From: Aureimonas sp. Leaf324
Lineage (GTDB): Bacteria > Pseudomonadota > Alphaproteobacteria > Rhizobiales > Rhizobiaceae
Assembly (NCBI RefSeq): GCF_001423245.1
Contig: NZ_LMOH01000004.1
Location: 48,820 to 112,819 of the forward strand
Length of the DNA stretch: 64,000 bases
Direction: 5' to 3'
Part shown: piece after piece, positions 1 to 10,298 of the stretch
Layout: each line of letters opens with the position of its first letter
Numbering within the stretch: position 1 is the first letter of the stretch
Made by a program: the position numbers and the translations under genes
The notes under the pieces: model-generated
What the model was told of the DNA's origin: nothing
The model's database searches: none
The model's input: the letters and a program-made list of their open reading frames with translations, nothing else

Positions 1-2
1 TG

Positions 3-506
3 GCCTCGCGCGGCGAGGTGCGCAAGCTCTGCCTCTACGCGCTCGGCAAGGGCCAGATCGCGGAGGAGGACATTGAGGCGATTGTCGGCGACGTGTCGGC
101 GGAGACCGTCGACGAAGCGGTGGATGCGGCGGCCAGCGGCGAGGTCCGACGGCTGCCCGAACTCATCGGCCGCCTCGTCTCGTCGGGCACCTCGACCTTC
201 CAGCTGCACGGCGCGCTCCTGCGCTTCTTCCAGGGGCTGCAGGTGATGCGCGGCGAGGTGGAGACGAAGGGCACCCCGATCTCGGCGGTGGTCGAGCGCC
301 GCCGCCCGCATTTTCGCCGTCGCCCCGCGATGGAGGCCGCGCTCGGCGCCTGGGACGGGGCGGGGATCGCCGCGGTCCTCAGCCGTCTCGAGCACGACAT
401 CCTCCTGTCGCGGCGGGAAGCGGCGCTCGCCGTGACCGTGATGCGTCGCAGCCTGATCGAGATCGGCGTCGAGGCCGCGCGGCGACGCGCCCGCGCGCGC
501 CGCTGA
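3..506 (+). CDS. holA: DNA polymerase III subunit delta, C-terminal part (5' end outside window)
   Basis: This is the C-terminal 167 residues of the clamp-loader delta subunit, which opens the beta sliding clamp during its loading onto DNA. The frame is open to the window edge, so the start and the AAA+ N-terminal half are missing. The visible part has the SRGEVRKL-type helix, a GDVSAETVDEAVDAA segment and the helical collar region with L.RFFQGLQ and RRPHFRRRPAMEAAL, as in alphaproteobacterial HolA. Its position beside parB-parA-rsmG-mnmG-mnmE matches the usual order in Hyphomicrobiales. The protein ends in a short Arg/Ala-rich tail. Confidence 0.82.
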   Translation, partial: ASRGEVRKLCLYALGKGQIAEEDIEAIVGDVSAETVDEAVDAAASGEVRRLPELIGRLVSSGTSTFQLHGALLRFFQGLQVMRGEVETKGTPISAVVERRRPHFRRRPAMEAALGAWDGAGIAAVLSRLEHDILLSRREAALAVTVMRRSLIEIGVEAARRRARARR

Positions 507-662
507 GAGGCTGTCGGTCGCTTATCGGCCCATTCAAGCACGTTTACGCGCAAAAGATTTCATCGGACCGCAAATCCGACGATCTCACGCGCCGCGAATA
601 TGCTTTAACAGGCGGACGAACGGGCCGGGAGGATCGGCTCGGGACTTTGGGGGAGGATGACA

Positions 663-1706
663 ATGGAATACCGCACGCTCGGGCGATCGGGACTGAAGGT
701 CTCGGCGCTCACCATGGGCACCATGACGTTCGGCGGCGCCGGCGTCTTCGGCAGCGTCGGCTCGACCGGCACCGACGAGGCGAGGGGGCTGATCCATCTG
801 TGCCTCGACGCCGGCATCAATCTCATCGACACCGCCAACATGTATTCCAACGGCCTGTCGGAGGAGATCATCGGCGATGTCCTCGGGGCTAAGCGCCCGA
901 ACGACGTGCTTCTCGCCTCCAAGGTCCGCATGCGCATCGGCGAGGGACCGAACGACGAGGGCCTGTCGCGCCATCACGTGATCCGCGAGTGCGAGCGCTC
1001 GCTGAAGCGCCTGAAGACCGACGTCATCGACATCTACTACTGCCACGAATGGGACGGCACGACGCCGCTCGAAGAGACGATCGCCGCGCTCGACACGCTC
1101 GTCAGCCAAGGCAAGATCCGCTACATCGGCTGCTCCAACTATTCGGCCTGGCAGGTGATGAAGGGGCTCGGCATCTCCGACCTCCACCATCATCCGCGCT
1201 ACATCACCCAGCAGATTCACTACACGCTGGAAGCGCGCGAGGCCGAGTACGAGCTTCTGCCGCTCTCGGTCGACCAGGGCCTCGGCGTCCTCGTCTGGAG
1301 CCCGCTCGCCGGCGGCCTCCTGTCGGGCAAGCATCGCCGCGGCGCCTCGGCGGAAGGCTCGCGCCTCACCGCCGGCTGGACCGAGCCGCCGATCCGCGAC
1401 GAGGATCGCCTGTGGCGTATCGTCGACGTCCTCGTCGAGATCGGGGAGGGCAGGGGGGTCTCGGCCGCGCAGGTCGCGCTGGCATGGCTGCTCGGCCGCC
1501 CGGCCGTCGCCTCGCTGGTGATCGGTGGTCGCCGCGAGGACCAGTTCCGCGACAACATCGCCGCCGCCTCGCTAAAGCTCACCGACGACGAGCGCCAGCG
1601 CCTCGATGCGGTGAGCCGCCCGCCCGTGCTCTATCCCTACTGGCACCAGTACAACACGGCGCGCGACCGCTTCGGCCCCGCCGACCGGGTGATCGACCAC
1701 GGCTGA
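663..1706 (+). CDS. Aldo/keto reductase
   Basis: A 347-residue NADPH-dependent aldo/keto reductase of the TIM-barrel superfamily, probably cytosolic and reducing aldehydes or ketones; the substrate cannot be read from the sequence. The catalytic tetrad is visible: Asp56 and Tyr61 in DTANMY, Lys87 in LLASK and His128 in YYCHEW. A cofactor-binding VIGGRREDQ segment lies near the C-terminus. I start it at the second ATG (663) because GGGAGG at 651-656 is six bases upstream of it; the ATG at 657 is directly against that ribosome site. It appears monocistronic and is followed by a hairpin. Confidence 0.85.
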   Translation: MEYRTLGRSGLKVSALTMGTMTFGGAGVFGSVGSTGTDEARGLIHLCLDAGINLIDTANMYSNGLSEEIIGDVLGAKRPNDVLLASKVRMRIGEGPNDEGLSRHHVIRECERSLKRLKTDVIDIYYCHEWDGTTPLEETIAALDTLVSQGKIRYIGCSNYSAWQVMKGLGISDLHHHPRYITQQIHYTLEAREAEYELLPLSVDQGLGVLVWSPLAGGLLSGKHRRGASAEGSRLTAGWTEPPIRDEDRLWRIVDVLVEIGEGRGVSAAQVALAWLLGRPAVASLVIGGRREDQFRDNIAAASLKLTDDERQRLDAVSRPPVLYPYWHQYNTARDRFGPADRVIDHG

Positions 1707-1713
1707 CGCGACG

Positions 1714-1736
1714 GGGCGCCGGCTCGACCGGCGCCC
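1714..1736 (+). terminator. Hairpin after the aldo/keto reductase gene
   Basis: A perfect 9-bp inverted repeat (GGGCGCCGG / CCGGCGCCC) with a 5-base loop starts 8 bases after the stop codon. No T-run follows, so it could be a weak or Rho-assisted terminator or a 3' stabilising structure. Confidence 0.45.
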
Positions 1737-1866
1737 ACCCTCCGTCAGGTCGGTCCTGCCGGGGAACCGCGTTGCTCAGAACGGTCGCGGATAGCAATCG
1801 CAACGACTTGCCCGCGCGGCGCCGTCGCGGCATCGTCACGTCCGCCTCATTCGATACGGGACAACG

Positions 1867-2271
1867 ATGCGACTCGCCCTGACCGCCGCCACGCTCCTCG
1901 CCCTCGCGCTTCCCGCCATAGCCGAGGAGATCGACTGCACCGACCCGCAGACCCAGACGGACATGACGCTGTGCGCGCAGGCCGATCTCGACACGGCCGA
2001 CGAGACGCTGAACGCGCTCTACGCCAAGGTGCGCGAGCGGCTGAAGGGCGAGGACGAGAGGCTGACGGCCCTGCGTGACGCGCAGCGGGCCTGGATCGCT
2101 TACCGCGACAGCGAATGCGCCTTCCGCTCCTCCGCGGTGGATGGCGGCAGCGCGCAGCCGATGGTCGAGGCCCAGTGCAAGAGCGAGAAGACCGCGCGCC
2201 GCAGCGCCGATCTTCAGGACTATCTCGACTGCGAAGAGGGCGACATGGCCTGCCCGCTTCCGGCCGAGTAA
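1867..2271 (+). CDS. LprI-type (DUF1311) small secreted protein
   Basis: A 134-residue protein with a clear signal peptide (about residues 1-19, cleaved after an AIA motif) and a mature domain of the lysozyme-inhibitor LprI/DUF1311 type. The family signature is the LNALYAKV helix followed by LRDAQRAWIAYRDSEC. Six cysteines in the mature part (DC, LC, EC, QC, DC, AC) suggest disulfides in the periplasm. The family includes a mycobacterial lysozyme inhibitor, but whether this member inhibits lysozyme is unknown. It converges on parB; the two stop codons face each other inside the 12-bp palindrome TAAGCCGGCTTA at 2269-2280. Confidence 0.75.
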   Translation: MRLALTAATLLALALPAIAEEIDCTDPQTQTDMTLCAQADLDTADETLNALYAKVRERLKGEDERLTALRDAQRAWIAYRDSECAFRSSAVDGGSAQPMVEAQCKSEKTARRSADLQDYLDCEEGDMACPLPAE

Positions 2272-2277
2272 GCCGGC

Positions 2278-3252
2278 TTACAGACTGCGGATACGCGGGC
2301 CGCCGTCGCCGTCCTTCCGTTCGCCCGCCTGAAGCAGGCGACAGACCGCGTCGAGCTGGTCGAGGTCGCGGAAGGCAAGCTGCAGCGTGCCGCCTTGGCC
2401 CGCCATTTCGATCGACACCGGCAAGCCGAGCGTCTCGGACAGAAGGTCGGCGAGTGCCCGCGCATCCGAGGCCTGCGGCGCAGCGGGGGCCACCGGCGTG
2501 CGGCGGCGCGGGGCGGGCTTCGGGGCAGGGGGCGCATCCGGCCCGCGCGCCAGACTTTCGGCCTCGCGCACGCTCAATCCCTCGTCGACGATGCGCCGGG
2601 CAAAGGCTTCCGGGTCATCCTGCGCCACCGCGGTGCGCGCGGCCCCTGCCGTGAGTTCGCCCCGCTGCACCATGTCCTTGACGCTGTCGGGCAGTTTCAG
2701 GAGGCGCAGCGTGTTGGCGACGTGGCTGCGGCTTTTGCCCACGACGTCGGCAAGATCGGCCTGCGTGTAGCCGTGTTCGGCGATCAGCATCTCGTAGCCG
2801 AGCGCCTCTTCGATCGGGTCGAGGTCGGCGCGTTGGACGTTCTCGATGATCGCGATCTCGAGCGACTGGCGGTCGGAAATCTCGCGCAGGACGACCGGGA
2901 CGTCCTTCAGCGCCGCAGCCTTGGCAGCGCGCCAGCGACGCTCGCCGGCCACGATCTCGAAGCCGCCGGCGCCCTCGACCCGCCGCACCAGGATCGGCTG
3001 CACCACGCCGTGCTGGCGGACCGATGCCGTCAGTTCCTCGAGTTCGGTCTCGTCGAAGTGGCGGCGCGGGTTCTTCGGGTTCGGCCGGAGCTCTGAGGGC
3101 GCGACGCGCCGCTCGCCGACCTGGGCTTCGCGCGCCATCGCGGGGCCCGGAAACGCACTACCCGCCCGCGAGGGCAGGGTCGAGGAGGCCGAACCGCCGA
3201 TCAGCGACGCGAGCCCGCGTCCCAGCCTTTGGCGTCCCTTGTCCTCGGTCAT
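2278..3252 (-). CDS. parB: Chromosome-partitioning protein ParB
   Basis: A 324-residue ParB, the CTPase and DNA-binding clamp that loads at parS and organises the origin region for segregation. The N-terminal domain (about 45-140) has RPNPKNPRRHFDE, the GERRWRA nucleotide-binding box and the ENVQRADL box. The helix-turn-helix that reads parS is around 155-190 (YTQADLADVVGKSRSHV). After a Pro/Ala-rich linker, the last 60 residues form the dimerisation domain. It lies 67 bp downstream of parA on the same strand, presumably one operon. parS-like sites occur at 4.8, 17.2, 23.3, 36.5 and 38.0 kb. Confidence 0.96.
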   Translation of the reverse strand: MTEDKGRQRLGRGLASLIGGSASSTLPSRAGSAFPGPAMAREAQVGERRVAPSELRPNPKNPRRHFDETELEELTASVRQHGVVQPILVRRVEGAGGFEIVAGERRWRAAKAAALKDVPVVLREISDRQSLEIAIIENVQRADLDPIEEALGYEMLIAEHGYTQADLADVVGKSRSHVANTLRLLKLPDSVKDMVQRGELTAGAARTAVAQDDPEAFARRIVDEGLSVREAESLARGPDAPPAPKPAPRRRTPVAPAAPQASDARALADLLSETLGLPVSIEMAGQGGTLQLAFRDLDQLDAVCRLLQAGERKDGDGGPRIRSL

Positions 3253-3319
3253 GCGGGGTCTCCTGGTTCAGATGCGGGGGCGTCTTGCCCGAAATCGATG
3301 GGTCGGCGAACCGGACGGG

Positions 3320-4129
3320 TCAGGCGGCGGCGAGATCGCGCTCGCGCTGGATGACCTCGGACGCCAGCCGGATATAGGCCTGACTGCCCGAACACTTCAT
3401 GTCGTAGAGGATCGCCGGCTTGCCGAAGCTCGGCGCTTCCGAAACGCGCACGTTGCGCGGGATGATCGTCTCGTAGACGTGGTCGCCCATGTAGGAACGA
3501 ACGTCGCGCACCACCTGGCTTGCGAGATTGTTGCGCCCGTCGAACATCGTCAGCACGATCCCGTGCAGGGACAGCGCAGGGTTCAAGGTGTCGCGCACCT
3601 GCTCCACCGTTTCCAGAAGCTGGCTGAGACCTTCCAGCGCGAAAAACTCGCACTGGAGCGGCACCAGGATCGCATCGGCCGCGGCCATGGCGTTGACGGT
3701 GAGAAGGTTCAGCGACGGCGGGCAGTCGACCAGCACGAAATCGAAGCGCGCGGTCTCCTCGACATGGAAATGCAGCGCGTCGCGCAGGCGATAGGCGCGG
3801 CTGGCCGCGGTCGAGATCTCCATCTCGACGCCCAGAAGATCGAGCGTCGAGGGGATGACCCAGAGGTTCGGGACGGCCGTCTCCATCGCCGCATCGGTGA
3901 CCGACGCGCTTTCGACCAGCACGTCGTAGGACGACACCGCGCGGTCCTCGCGATCGATGCCGAGGCCCGTCGAGGCGTTGCCCTGCGGATCGAGGTCGAT
4001 CAGCAGCGTGCGCTTGCCGATGGCGGCCAGCGCCGTCGCGAGGTTGATGGCGGTCGTCGTCTTGCCGACGCCGCCCTTCTGGTTCGCAACCGTGATGACC
4101 CGCATGCGCGGGACGGAAAGCGTGTCCAT
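3320..4129 (-). CDS. parA: Chromosome-partitioning ATPase ParA
   Basis: A 269-residue ParA/Soj ATPase that moves ParB-bound origins by ATP-dependent, nonspecific DNA binding. The deviant Walker A motif KGGVGKTTT is at about residues 18-26, with LLIDLDPQGNAST (Walker A') and FVLVDCPPSL (Walker B) after it. I choose the ATG at 4129, which has GGAG about nine bases upstream. An in-frame ATG at 4168 would add 13 residues, and one at 4105 would remove 8. It lies between rsmG and parB, as in most alphaproteobacteria. Confidence 0.95.
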   Translation of the reverse strand: MDTLSVPRMRVITVANQKGGVGKTTTAINLATALAAIGKRTLLIDLDPQGNASTGLGIDREDRAVSSYDVLVESASVTDAAMETAVPNLWVIPSTLDLLGVEMEISTAASRAYRLRDALHFHVEETARFDFVLVDCPPSLNLLTVNAMAAADAILVPLQCEFFALEGLSQLLETVEQVRDTLNPALSLHGIVLTMFDGRNNLASQVVRDVRSYMGDHVYETIIPRNVRVSEAPSFGKPAILYDMKCSGSQAYIRLASEVIQRERDLAAA

Positions 4130-4192
4130 CGTGTCAACTCCACCCGGGTCTGGCCAGGCCGGATCCATGCCTTCGGTTGCGGGTCGCGATCC

Positions 4193-4855
4193 CTAGCGGG
4201 CCGCCAGGCGCTCGAGGCGACGGATCTCCAGGAGCACCGAGCCGTCTTCGACCGGCGAGGCATGCTTTACCATGTCGAAACGCCAATGGGCAGCGGCTTG
4301 CGCGATCTCGCTCTCGTGAGTGCGTCCCTTGAGGAACCAGTAGACGGTGTCCGGCCGCGTATGAGGCGCGACGAGCGCGAAGAGATCGTCGAGCGAGGCG
4401 AGCGCACGCGCGCTGATCGCCTCGACGGCGGACAGGACCGAACCGCAGTCCTCGATCCGTTCGGCGTGGACCGTCGCGGGAAGCGCAAGCTCGCGCGCCA
4501 CCGTGCGCAGGAACGCCGCCTTCTTGGCGTTGCTCTCGACGAGATGCACCTCGCCGCCCTCGCGCTCGGCCATGAGGATCGCGAGGATCAGCCCCGGCAG
4601 TCCGGCGCCCGAACCGAGATCCGCCCAGCGCGAGATGCCCCTGGCGCGTTCGCCGAGCACCAGCCCGTCCTCGACATGCCGGGTCCAGATTTCCGGGATC
4701 GTCGCCGGCGAGACGAGGTTGATGCTCTTCTGCCAGGTCCGCAGCAGGGCGACATAGGCGTCGAGCCGTTCCCCTGTTTCACGTGAAACAGCGTGCCGCG
4801 ACAGGACGAGCGCGCGCTCCTCGGCGAGCTTCGCCTCCGTCGCGGCCTTGCCCAT
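4193..4855 (-). CDS. rsmG: 16S rRNA (guanine-527-N7)-methyltransferase RsmG
   Basis: A 220-residue SAM-dependent methyltransferase that makes m7G527 in 16S rRNA (formerly GidB). It has WQKSINLVSPATI, the SAM-binding WADLGSGAGLPG loop and the HLVESNAKKAAFLR strand-helix. The N-terminal peptide VSRET is encoded by the perfect parS palindrome at 4775-4790. I start at the ATG at 4855 (MGKAAT). The frame stays open upstream to a TTG at 4969 inside the end of mnmG; that longer 258-residue form has a basic Pro-rich leader and is less likely. Confidence 0.93.
   Translation of the reverse strand: MGKAATEAKLAEERALVLSRHAVSRETGERLDAYVALLRTWQKSINLVSPATIPEIWTRHVEDGLVLGERARGISRWADLGSGAGLPGLILAILMAEREGGEVHLVESNAKKAAFLRTVARELALPATVHAERIEDCGSVLSAVEAISARALASLDDLFALVAPHTRPDTVYWFLKGRTHESEIAQAAAHWRFDMVKHASPVEDGSVLLEIRRLERLAAR
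4775..4790. promoter_or_regulatory. parS centromere site (perfect)
   Basis: TGTTTCACGTGAAACA is a perfect 16-bp palindrome and matches the consensus ParB-binding parS site exactly. It lies in the coding part of rsmG, about 0.6 kb upstream of parA and 8 kb from the candidate oriC. Confidence 0.9.
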
Positions 4856-4916
4856 CTTCGGCTTGGGCGCGGGGCGCTGTACGTCGGTCGGCTTGCGGGG
4901 CGGTGGGCCCCGGCGG

Positions 4917-6800
4917 TCACGCGGCGCGGGCAAGGTCTTGCTTTCGAAGAGCGACAAGAAGGAGCGCAAGCGCCGTCGGGGTCATGCCGTCGATGCGCTC
5001 GGCCTCGGCAAGGCTCGCCGGTCGGCGCTCGACCAGCTTCTGACGAAGCTCGTTGGACAGGCCCTTGATCCCGGCGAAGTCGAACCCCGCCGGAAAGACC
5101 TTCGCCTCGTCGCGCTTCAGCTGCATCTGGTCGCGGCGCTGGCGATCGAGATAGACATCGTAGCCCGCCTCGATCTCGATCCGTTCCCGAACCGATCCCT
5201 GGATCGCCTCGAGTTCCGGCCAGACTTCGGTCAGGTCGTCGAAGCCGATATCGGCGTGCGAGAGGAGCACCCAGGCCGAACGGGTGCGCCCGTCCTGATT
5301 CACCGGCAGACCCTTGCGGGCCGCCTCGCTGCTCGTCAGGGTCAGGGCTTCCAGCGTGGCGCGCGCGGCGCCAAGCGCCGCCTCGCTGGCCTCGAACGCC
5401 GCACGGCGTTCGCTGTCGGCCAGTCCCCATTCCATGCCGAGCGGGGTCAGGCGGCGGTCGGCATTGTCGGCGCGCAGGCTCAGGCGGAACTCGGCGCGGC
5501 TCGTGAACATGCGATAGGGCTCGGTGACGCCGGTGCGCGTCAGGTCGTCCACCATCACGCCGAGATAGGCATCGGCACGATCGATCACGACGGGCTCGGC
5601 CCCGCCGGCACGCCGCGCCGCGTTGAGGCCGGCGAGCAACCCTTGCGCCGCCGCCTCCTCGTAGCCGGTGGTGCCGTTGATCTGCCCCGCCAGGAACAGG
5701 CCGGGCACGGCTCGAACCTCCAGCGCCCGCGTCAGCTCGCGCGGGTCGACATGGTCGTATTCGATGGCATAGCCGGGTTTCAACACCTCGACCTTTTCGA
5801 GGCCCGGCAGCGAGCGCAGGAACGCCTCCTGCACATCTGCTGGCAGCGAGGTCGACAGGCCGTTGGGATAGACGGTCGCATCGTCGAGGCCTTCCGGCTC
5901 GAGGAACACCTGATGGCCGTCGCGGTCGCCGAACTTGACGATCTTGTCCTCGATCGACGGGCAGTAGCGCGGGCCGACCCCTTCGATCTCGCCGGAATAG
6001 AGCGCCGAGCGATGGAGGTTGTCGCGGATGATGCGGTGCGTCTCCGGTGTCGTGCGGGTGATGCCGCAGTCGATCTGCGGGTTCGCGATCTCGGTCGTCA
6101 GGTAGGAGAACGGGTAGGGCTCGGCGTCGGGACCCTGCCGGTCGAGCGAGGCCCAGTCGATCGTCGTGCCGTCGAGCCGCGCGGGCGTGCCCGTCTTCAG
6201 GCGGCCGAGGCGGAGCCCCAGGCGGCGCAGCGTGGCGGAGAGGCCGAGCGACGGCTTCTCACCGACGCGCCCCGCCGGGATCTTCTCCGTGCCGATATGG
6301 ATGAGCCCGTTGAGAAACGTGCCGGTGGTCAGCACCGCCGCGCCGCAGGCGATCCGGCGGCCATCGTCGAGGACCACGGCCGCAACGCGCCCGGCTGCAT
6401 CGAACTCAAGATGGAAGGCGTCGCCCTCGACGACGGACAGCCCGTCCTGCGCGCGCACCGCGGCCTGGACGGCCGCCTTGTAGAGCTTGCGGTCGGCCTG
6501 CGTGCGCGGGCCCCGGACGGCGGGTCCCTTGCGCCGGTTGAGAAGGCGAAACTGGATGCCGCCGCGATCGGCCGCCCGGCCCATCACACCGCCGAGCGCA
6601 TCGATCTCGCGCACGAGATGGCCCTTGCCGATCCCGCCGATCGCCGGATTGCAGCTCATCGCGCCCACAGTCTCAAAGGCATGCGTCAGAAGGATCGTCG
6701 CCGCGCCCGTACGCGCGGAGGCGCAGGCCGCCTCGACGCCCGCATGGCCGCCGCCGATCACCACGACGTCGGCGGAAACATCCATTGGTTTCTGTGTCAT
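4917..6800 (-). CDS. mnmG: tRNA uridine-5-carboxymethylaminomethyl modification enzyme MnmG
   Basis: A 627-residue FAD protein (GidA). With MnmE it forms the complex that installs (carboxymethyl)aminomethyl on wobble U34 of certain tRNAs. The dinucleotide-binding [14 protein letters not shown] is at the N-terminus. [35 protein letters not shown] and [21 protein letters not shown] are all present. The ATG at 6800 gives the family's usual length; the frame is open to 6875, and another ATG lies at 6785. It sits just downstream of mnmE, its partner, and upstream of rsmG. Confidence 0.95.
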   Translation of the reverse strand: MTQKPMDVSADVVVIGGGHAGVEAACASARTGAATILLTHAFETVGAMSCNPAIGGIGKGHLVREIDALGGVMGRAADRGGIQFRLLNRRKGPAVRGPRTQADRKLYKAAVQAAVRAQDGLSVVEGDAFHLEFDAAGRVAAVVLDDGRRIACGAAVLTTGTFLNGLIHIGTEKIPAGRVGEKPSLGLSATLRRLGLRLGRLKTGTPARLDGTTIDWASLDRQGPDAEPYPFSYLTTEIANPQIDCGITRTTPETHRIIRDNLHRSALYSGEIEGVGPRYCPSIEDKIVKFGDRDGHQVFLEPEGLDDATVYPNGLSTSLPADVQEAFLRSLPGLEKVEVLKPGYAIEYDHVDPRELTRALEVRAVPGLFLAGQINGTTGYEEAAAQGLLAGLNAARRAGGAEPVVIDRADAYLGVMVDDLTRTGVTEPYRMFTSRAEFRLSLRADNADRRLTPLGMEWGLADSERRAAFEASEAALGAARATLEALTLTSSEAARKGLPVNQDGRTRSAWVLLSHADIGFDDLTEVWPELEAIQGSVRERIEIEAGYDVYLDRQRRDQMQLKRDEAKVFPAGFDFAGIKGLSNELRQKLVERRPASLAEAERIDGMTPTALALLLVALRKQDLARAA

Positions 6801-6914
6801 GGGACGGGTTAAGCCGCAGCGGACCGAGACTGTCAATCGAGGCCGATCAGGCCGCACCTGCAAGCCGAGCCGCAAGTCGCTCGGCCTGCCCGTTCTCCAC
6901 CCGCACCTCCGGCC

Positions 6915-8225
6915 TCACTTCCCGATGCAGAACTCGCCGAAGATCACGCCGAGAAGGTCCTCGACCCCGGTGCGGCCGGTGAGGCTTCCCAAGCGGTCGG
7001 CGGCAAGGCGCAGCGTTTCGGCGGCGACCTCGGGCGGCTGGTGCTCGGGATCGTAGGCCTCCAGCCATTCCAACGTGCCGGCGATGATTTCGCGGTGGCG
7101 CAGGCGCGTCGGCACGATCTGGCTGGGATCGCCGGCCTTGTCACGCGCGGCGGCGGTGATCCGATCGAGAAGCTTGCCGATCCCGTGGCCATCACGCGCG
7201 GAAACCGCGAGGTCGAAGTTTGCCGGCAAACCTTGCGGAGCGAGATCGGACTTGGTGCGAACGTGAAATACCGGCGCGTGGGTCTCCAGCGTTGCCGTTT
7301 CCCCCTCCGGCGCGACGAGATGGAGCACGAGATCGGCCGCGTCGAGCGCCCGGCGCGCGCGCTCGACGCCGATCGCCTCGACGACGTCGCCGGTCTCGCG
7401 CAGTCCCGCGGTGTCCGACAGGCGCACGGGGATGCCAGTGAGGTCGAGCCGCACTTCGATGACGTCGCGCGTCGTGCCGGGGATCGCCGAGACGATCGCG
7501 ACGTCCCGCTCGGCCAGCGCGTTGAGGAGGCTGGACTTACCGGCATTCGGCGCTCCCGCGATCACGACGTGGAAGCCGTCGCGCCAGATCTCGCCACGCC
7601 GTGCGCCAGAGAGGCTCTCGCGCATCTCGGCGGCGAGGCGCCGCACCTCGGCCGAGACGCCCGCCGACACGTCGTCCGCAACGTCGCCCTCGTCGGAGAA
7701 GTCGAACGCCGCTTCGATCAGTGCCCGCGCCCTGAGGAGCCGCCGCATCCATCCGTCTGCGAGCTGGCGCATGCCGCCCTCGGCCTGGGCGAGCGCCTGC
7801 GCGCGCTGGCCCTCGGTCTCGGCGGCAAGGAGATCGGCAAGCCCTTCCGCTTCCGTCAGATCGATCCGGCCGTTCTCGAAAGCGCGGCGGGTGAACTCGC
7901 CGGCCTCGGCAAGGCGGATGCCGGGCAGGGCGCAGAGCGCGGCCAGCATCGCGCCGGCGACCGCCCGTCCGCCATGGACGTGAAACTCGGCGAGATCCTC
8001 GCCCGAGACCGAACCCGGCGCCGGAAAGAACAGGAGCAGCCCGCGATCGATCGGCGCGCCCGTGCCGTCGCGAAAGGTCCGGAGGGACGCGCGGCGCGGC
8101 TCCGGCACGCCGCCGGCGATCCGCTCCATCGCCAGACGCGCCTGCGAGCCGCTGACCCGCAGAACCGCGATGCCCGCCGGCAGCGCGCCGGAGGACAGGG
8201 CGGCGATCGTGTCCTCAAAGCTCAC
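6915..8225 (-). CDS. mnmE: tRNA modification GTPase MnmE
   Basis: A 436-residue G-domain protein (TrmE), the partner of MnmG in U34 modification. It has the N-terminal tetrahydrofolate-binding domain (VSGEDLAEFHVHGG and GEFTRRAFENGRIDLTEAEG) and a central helical region. The inserted G domain has GAPNAGKSS, a GTTRD switch, DTAG and TKSD. The C-terminus ends in the diagnostic FCIGK, whose cysteine is catalytically required in the family. The start is the GTG at 8225, overlapping the upstream stop codon in a GTGA. The open frame runs on to 8795, but that extension is antisense-like low-complexity sequence. Confidence 0.95.
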   Translation of the reverse strand: MSFEDTIAALSSGALPAGIAVLRVSGSQARLAMERIAGGVPEPRRASLRTFRDGTGAPIDRGLLLFFPAPGSVSGEDLAEFHVHGGRAVAGAMLAALCALPGIRLAEAGEFTRRAFENGRIDLTEAEGLADLLAAETEGQRAQALAQAEGGMRQLADGWMRRLLRARALIEAAFDFSDEGDVADDVSAGVSAEVRRLAAEMRESLSGARRGEIWRDGFHVVIAGAPNAGKSSLLNALAERDVAIVSAIPGTTRDVIEVRLDLTGIPVRLSDTAGLRETGDVVEAIGVERARRALDAADLVLHLVAPEGETATLETHAPVFHVRTKSDLAPQGLPANFDLAVSARDGHGIGKLLDRITAAARDKAGDPSQIVPTRLRHREIIAGTLEWLEAYDPEHQPPEVAAETLRLAADRLGSLTGRTGVEDLLGVIFGEFCIGK

Positions 8226-8707
8226 CGGACGGCGATCACGTCGGCGTCGCACGCGATGCGAAGCGCGTCCGGCACGGTCTCGAAGACGTGGAACGGCGTG
8301 CCCGCCGCCGCCCAGACGAAGGGGAAAGCCAGGAGGTCGCGGTCCATGAAGGTGCGCAAGGGGCGCGGGGCGCCGAGCGGCGCGACGCCGCCGATCGCAA
8401 AGCCGGTCACGTCCCGCACGAAGTCGGCGTCCGCCCGGCCGAGCGCCTCGCCGACCACGGTCGCGACCGCCTTCTCGTCCACGCGGTTGGCGCCGGACAC
8501 GAGGAGGAGATAGGGCTCGCCCGTCTCCTTGCCGCGGAACACGAGGCTTTTCACGATCTGGCCGACCGCGACCGAGACGGCGCGCGCCGCTTCTTCCGCG
8601 GTGCGCGCGATGGTTTCCGTTTCCACGACGCGGATGGGCAGGCTTTTCGCGAGCGCCGCGATCTCCACGCGCCGCACGGCATCGGGTCGGGTCGGACGAT
8701 CGGACAT
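8222..8707 (-). CDS. YbaK/ProX-type aminoacyl-tRNA deacylase family protein
   Basis: A 161-residue YbaK/EbsC-fold protein. Relatives hydrolyse mischarged tRNA (for example Cys-tRNAPro) in trans. Visible family features are VGQIVKSLVFRG, LLLVSGANRVDE and the glycine-rich GFAIGGVAPLG loop, followed by FMDRDLL. Which mischarged tRNA it edits cannot be told from sequence. The stop codon overlaps the mnmE start (GTGA), so the two are probably translationally coupled. All three genes here (ybaK-like, mnmE, mnmG) act on tRNA. Confidence 0.82.
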   Translation of the reverse strand: MSDRPTRPDAVRRVEIAALAKSLPIRVVETETIARTAEEAARAVSVAVGQIVKSLVFRGKETGEPYLLLVSGANRVDEKAVATVVGEALGRADADFVRDVTGFAIGGVAPLGAPRPLRTFMDRDLLAFPFVWAAAGTPFHVFETVPDALRIACDADVIAVR

Positions 8708-8773
8708 GGCGGCGCGGCCTCGGGCTGGTGGCGTCGCCTCCGGCTCTAGCGCATCGCGGCGCGCGATCCCACG

Positions 8774-8803
8774 AAAAAGGCCGCCGTGTCGCCACGGCGG
8801 CCC
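8774..8803 (-). terminator. Intrinsic terminator of rho
   Basis: A perfect 10-bp stem (GGCCGCCGTG / CACGGCGGCC, 8779-8802) with a 4-base loop is followed on the minus strand by five T residues. It lies 26 bases past the rho stop codon and ahead of the ybaK-like gene. Confidence 0.88.
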
Positions 8804-8828
8804 TTCGATGCGCGCTCGGCCTGCGGCC

Positions 8829-10094
<1,266 letters not shown>

Positions 10095-10258
10095 GTCAAA
10101 AGGGCTCCAACCCCATCCGGACCTTCGAAGGGTCGCGCGGCACGGGGGCGTCAACGATCGGGGGATGGGTCAGGCCGGAACGAGGATGGACATGTTCGGC
10201 TGAACGGGCGGGATCGCAGGCATGGCTGCGTCGCGCCGGAGGCGGGTTACGCGTTCAG

Positions 10259-10287
10259 TCTATAAGGCCGCAGGCGGGCCAGCGCAA
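10259..10287 (-). promoter_or_regulatory. Putative sigma-70 promoter of rho
   Basis: On the minus strand TTGCGC (10282-10287) and TATAGA (10259-10264) are separated by exactly 17 bp, a good match to housekeeping promoters. Transcription would start near 10252 and leave a leader of about 155 nt before rho. Rho leaders are often autoregulatory in other bacteria; nothing specific is visible here. Confidence 0.55.
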
Positions 10288-10298
10288 GCGGGCTTCGC

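Noticed and set aside
2269..2280. Palindrome TAAGCCGGCTTA between the LprI-type gene and parB as a regulatory site
   Set aside because: It is explained by two facing stop codons around a 6-base palindrome and is too short to act as a terminator.
2846..6812. Very long open frames on the plus strand opposite parB, parA, rsmG and mnmG
   Set aside because: They are antisense to genes with complete conserved motifs, have the Arg/Ala/Gly-rich composition of high-GC shadows, and match no family.
8226..8795. N-terminal extension of mnmE that would give a 626-residue protein
   Set aside because: The extension is antisense-like low-complexity sequence over the ybaK-like gene; the GTG at 8225 gives the exact MnmE length and a GTGA overlap.
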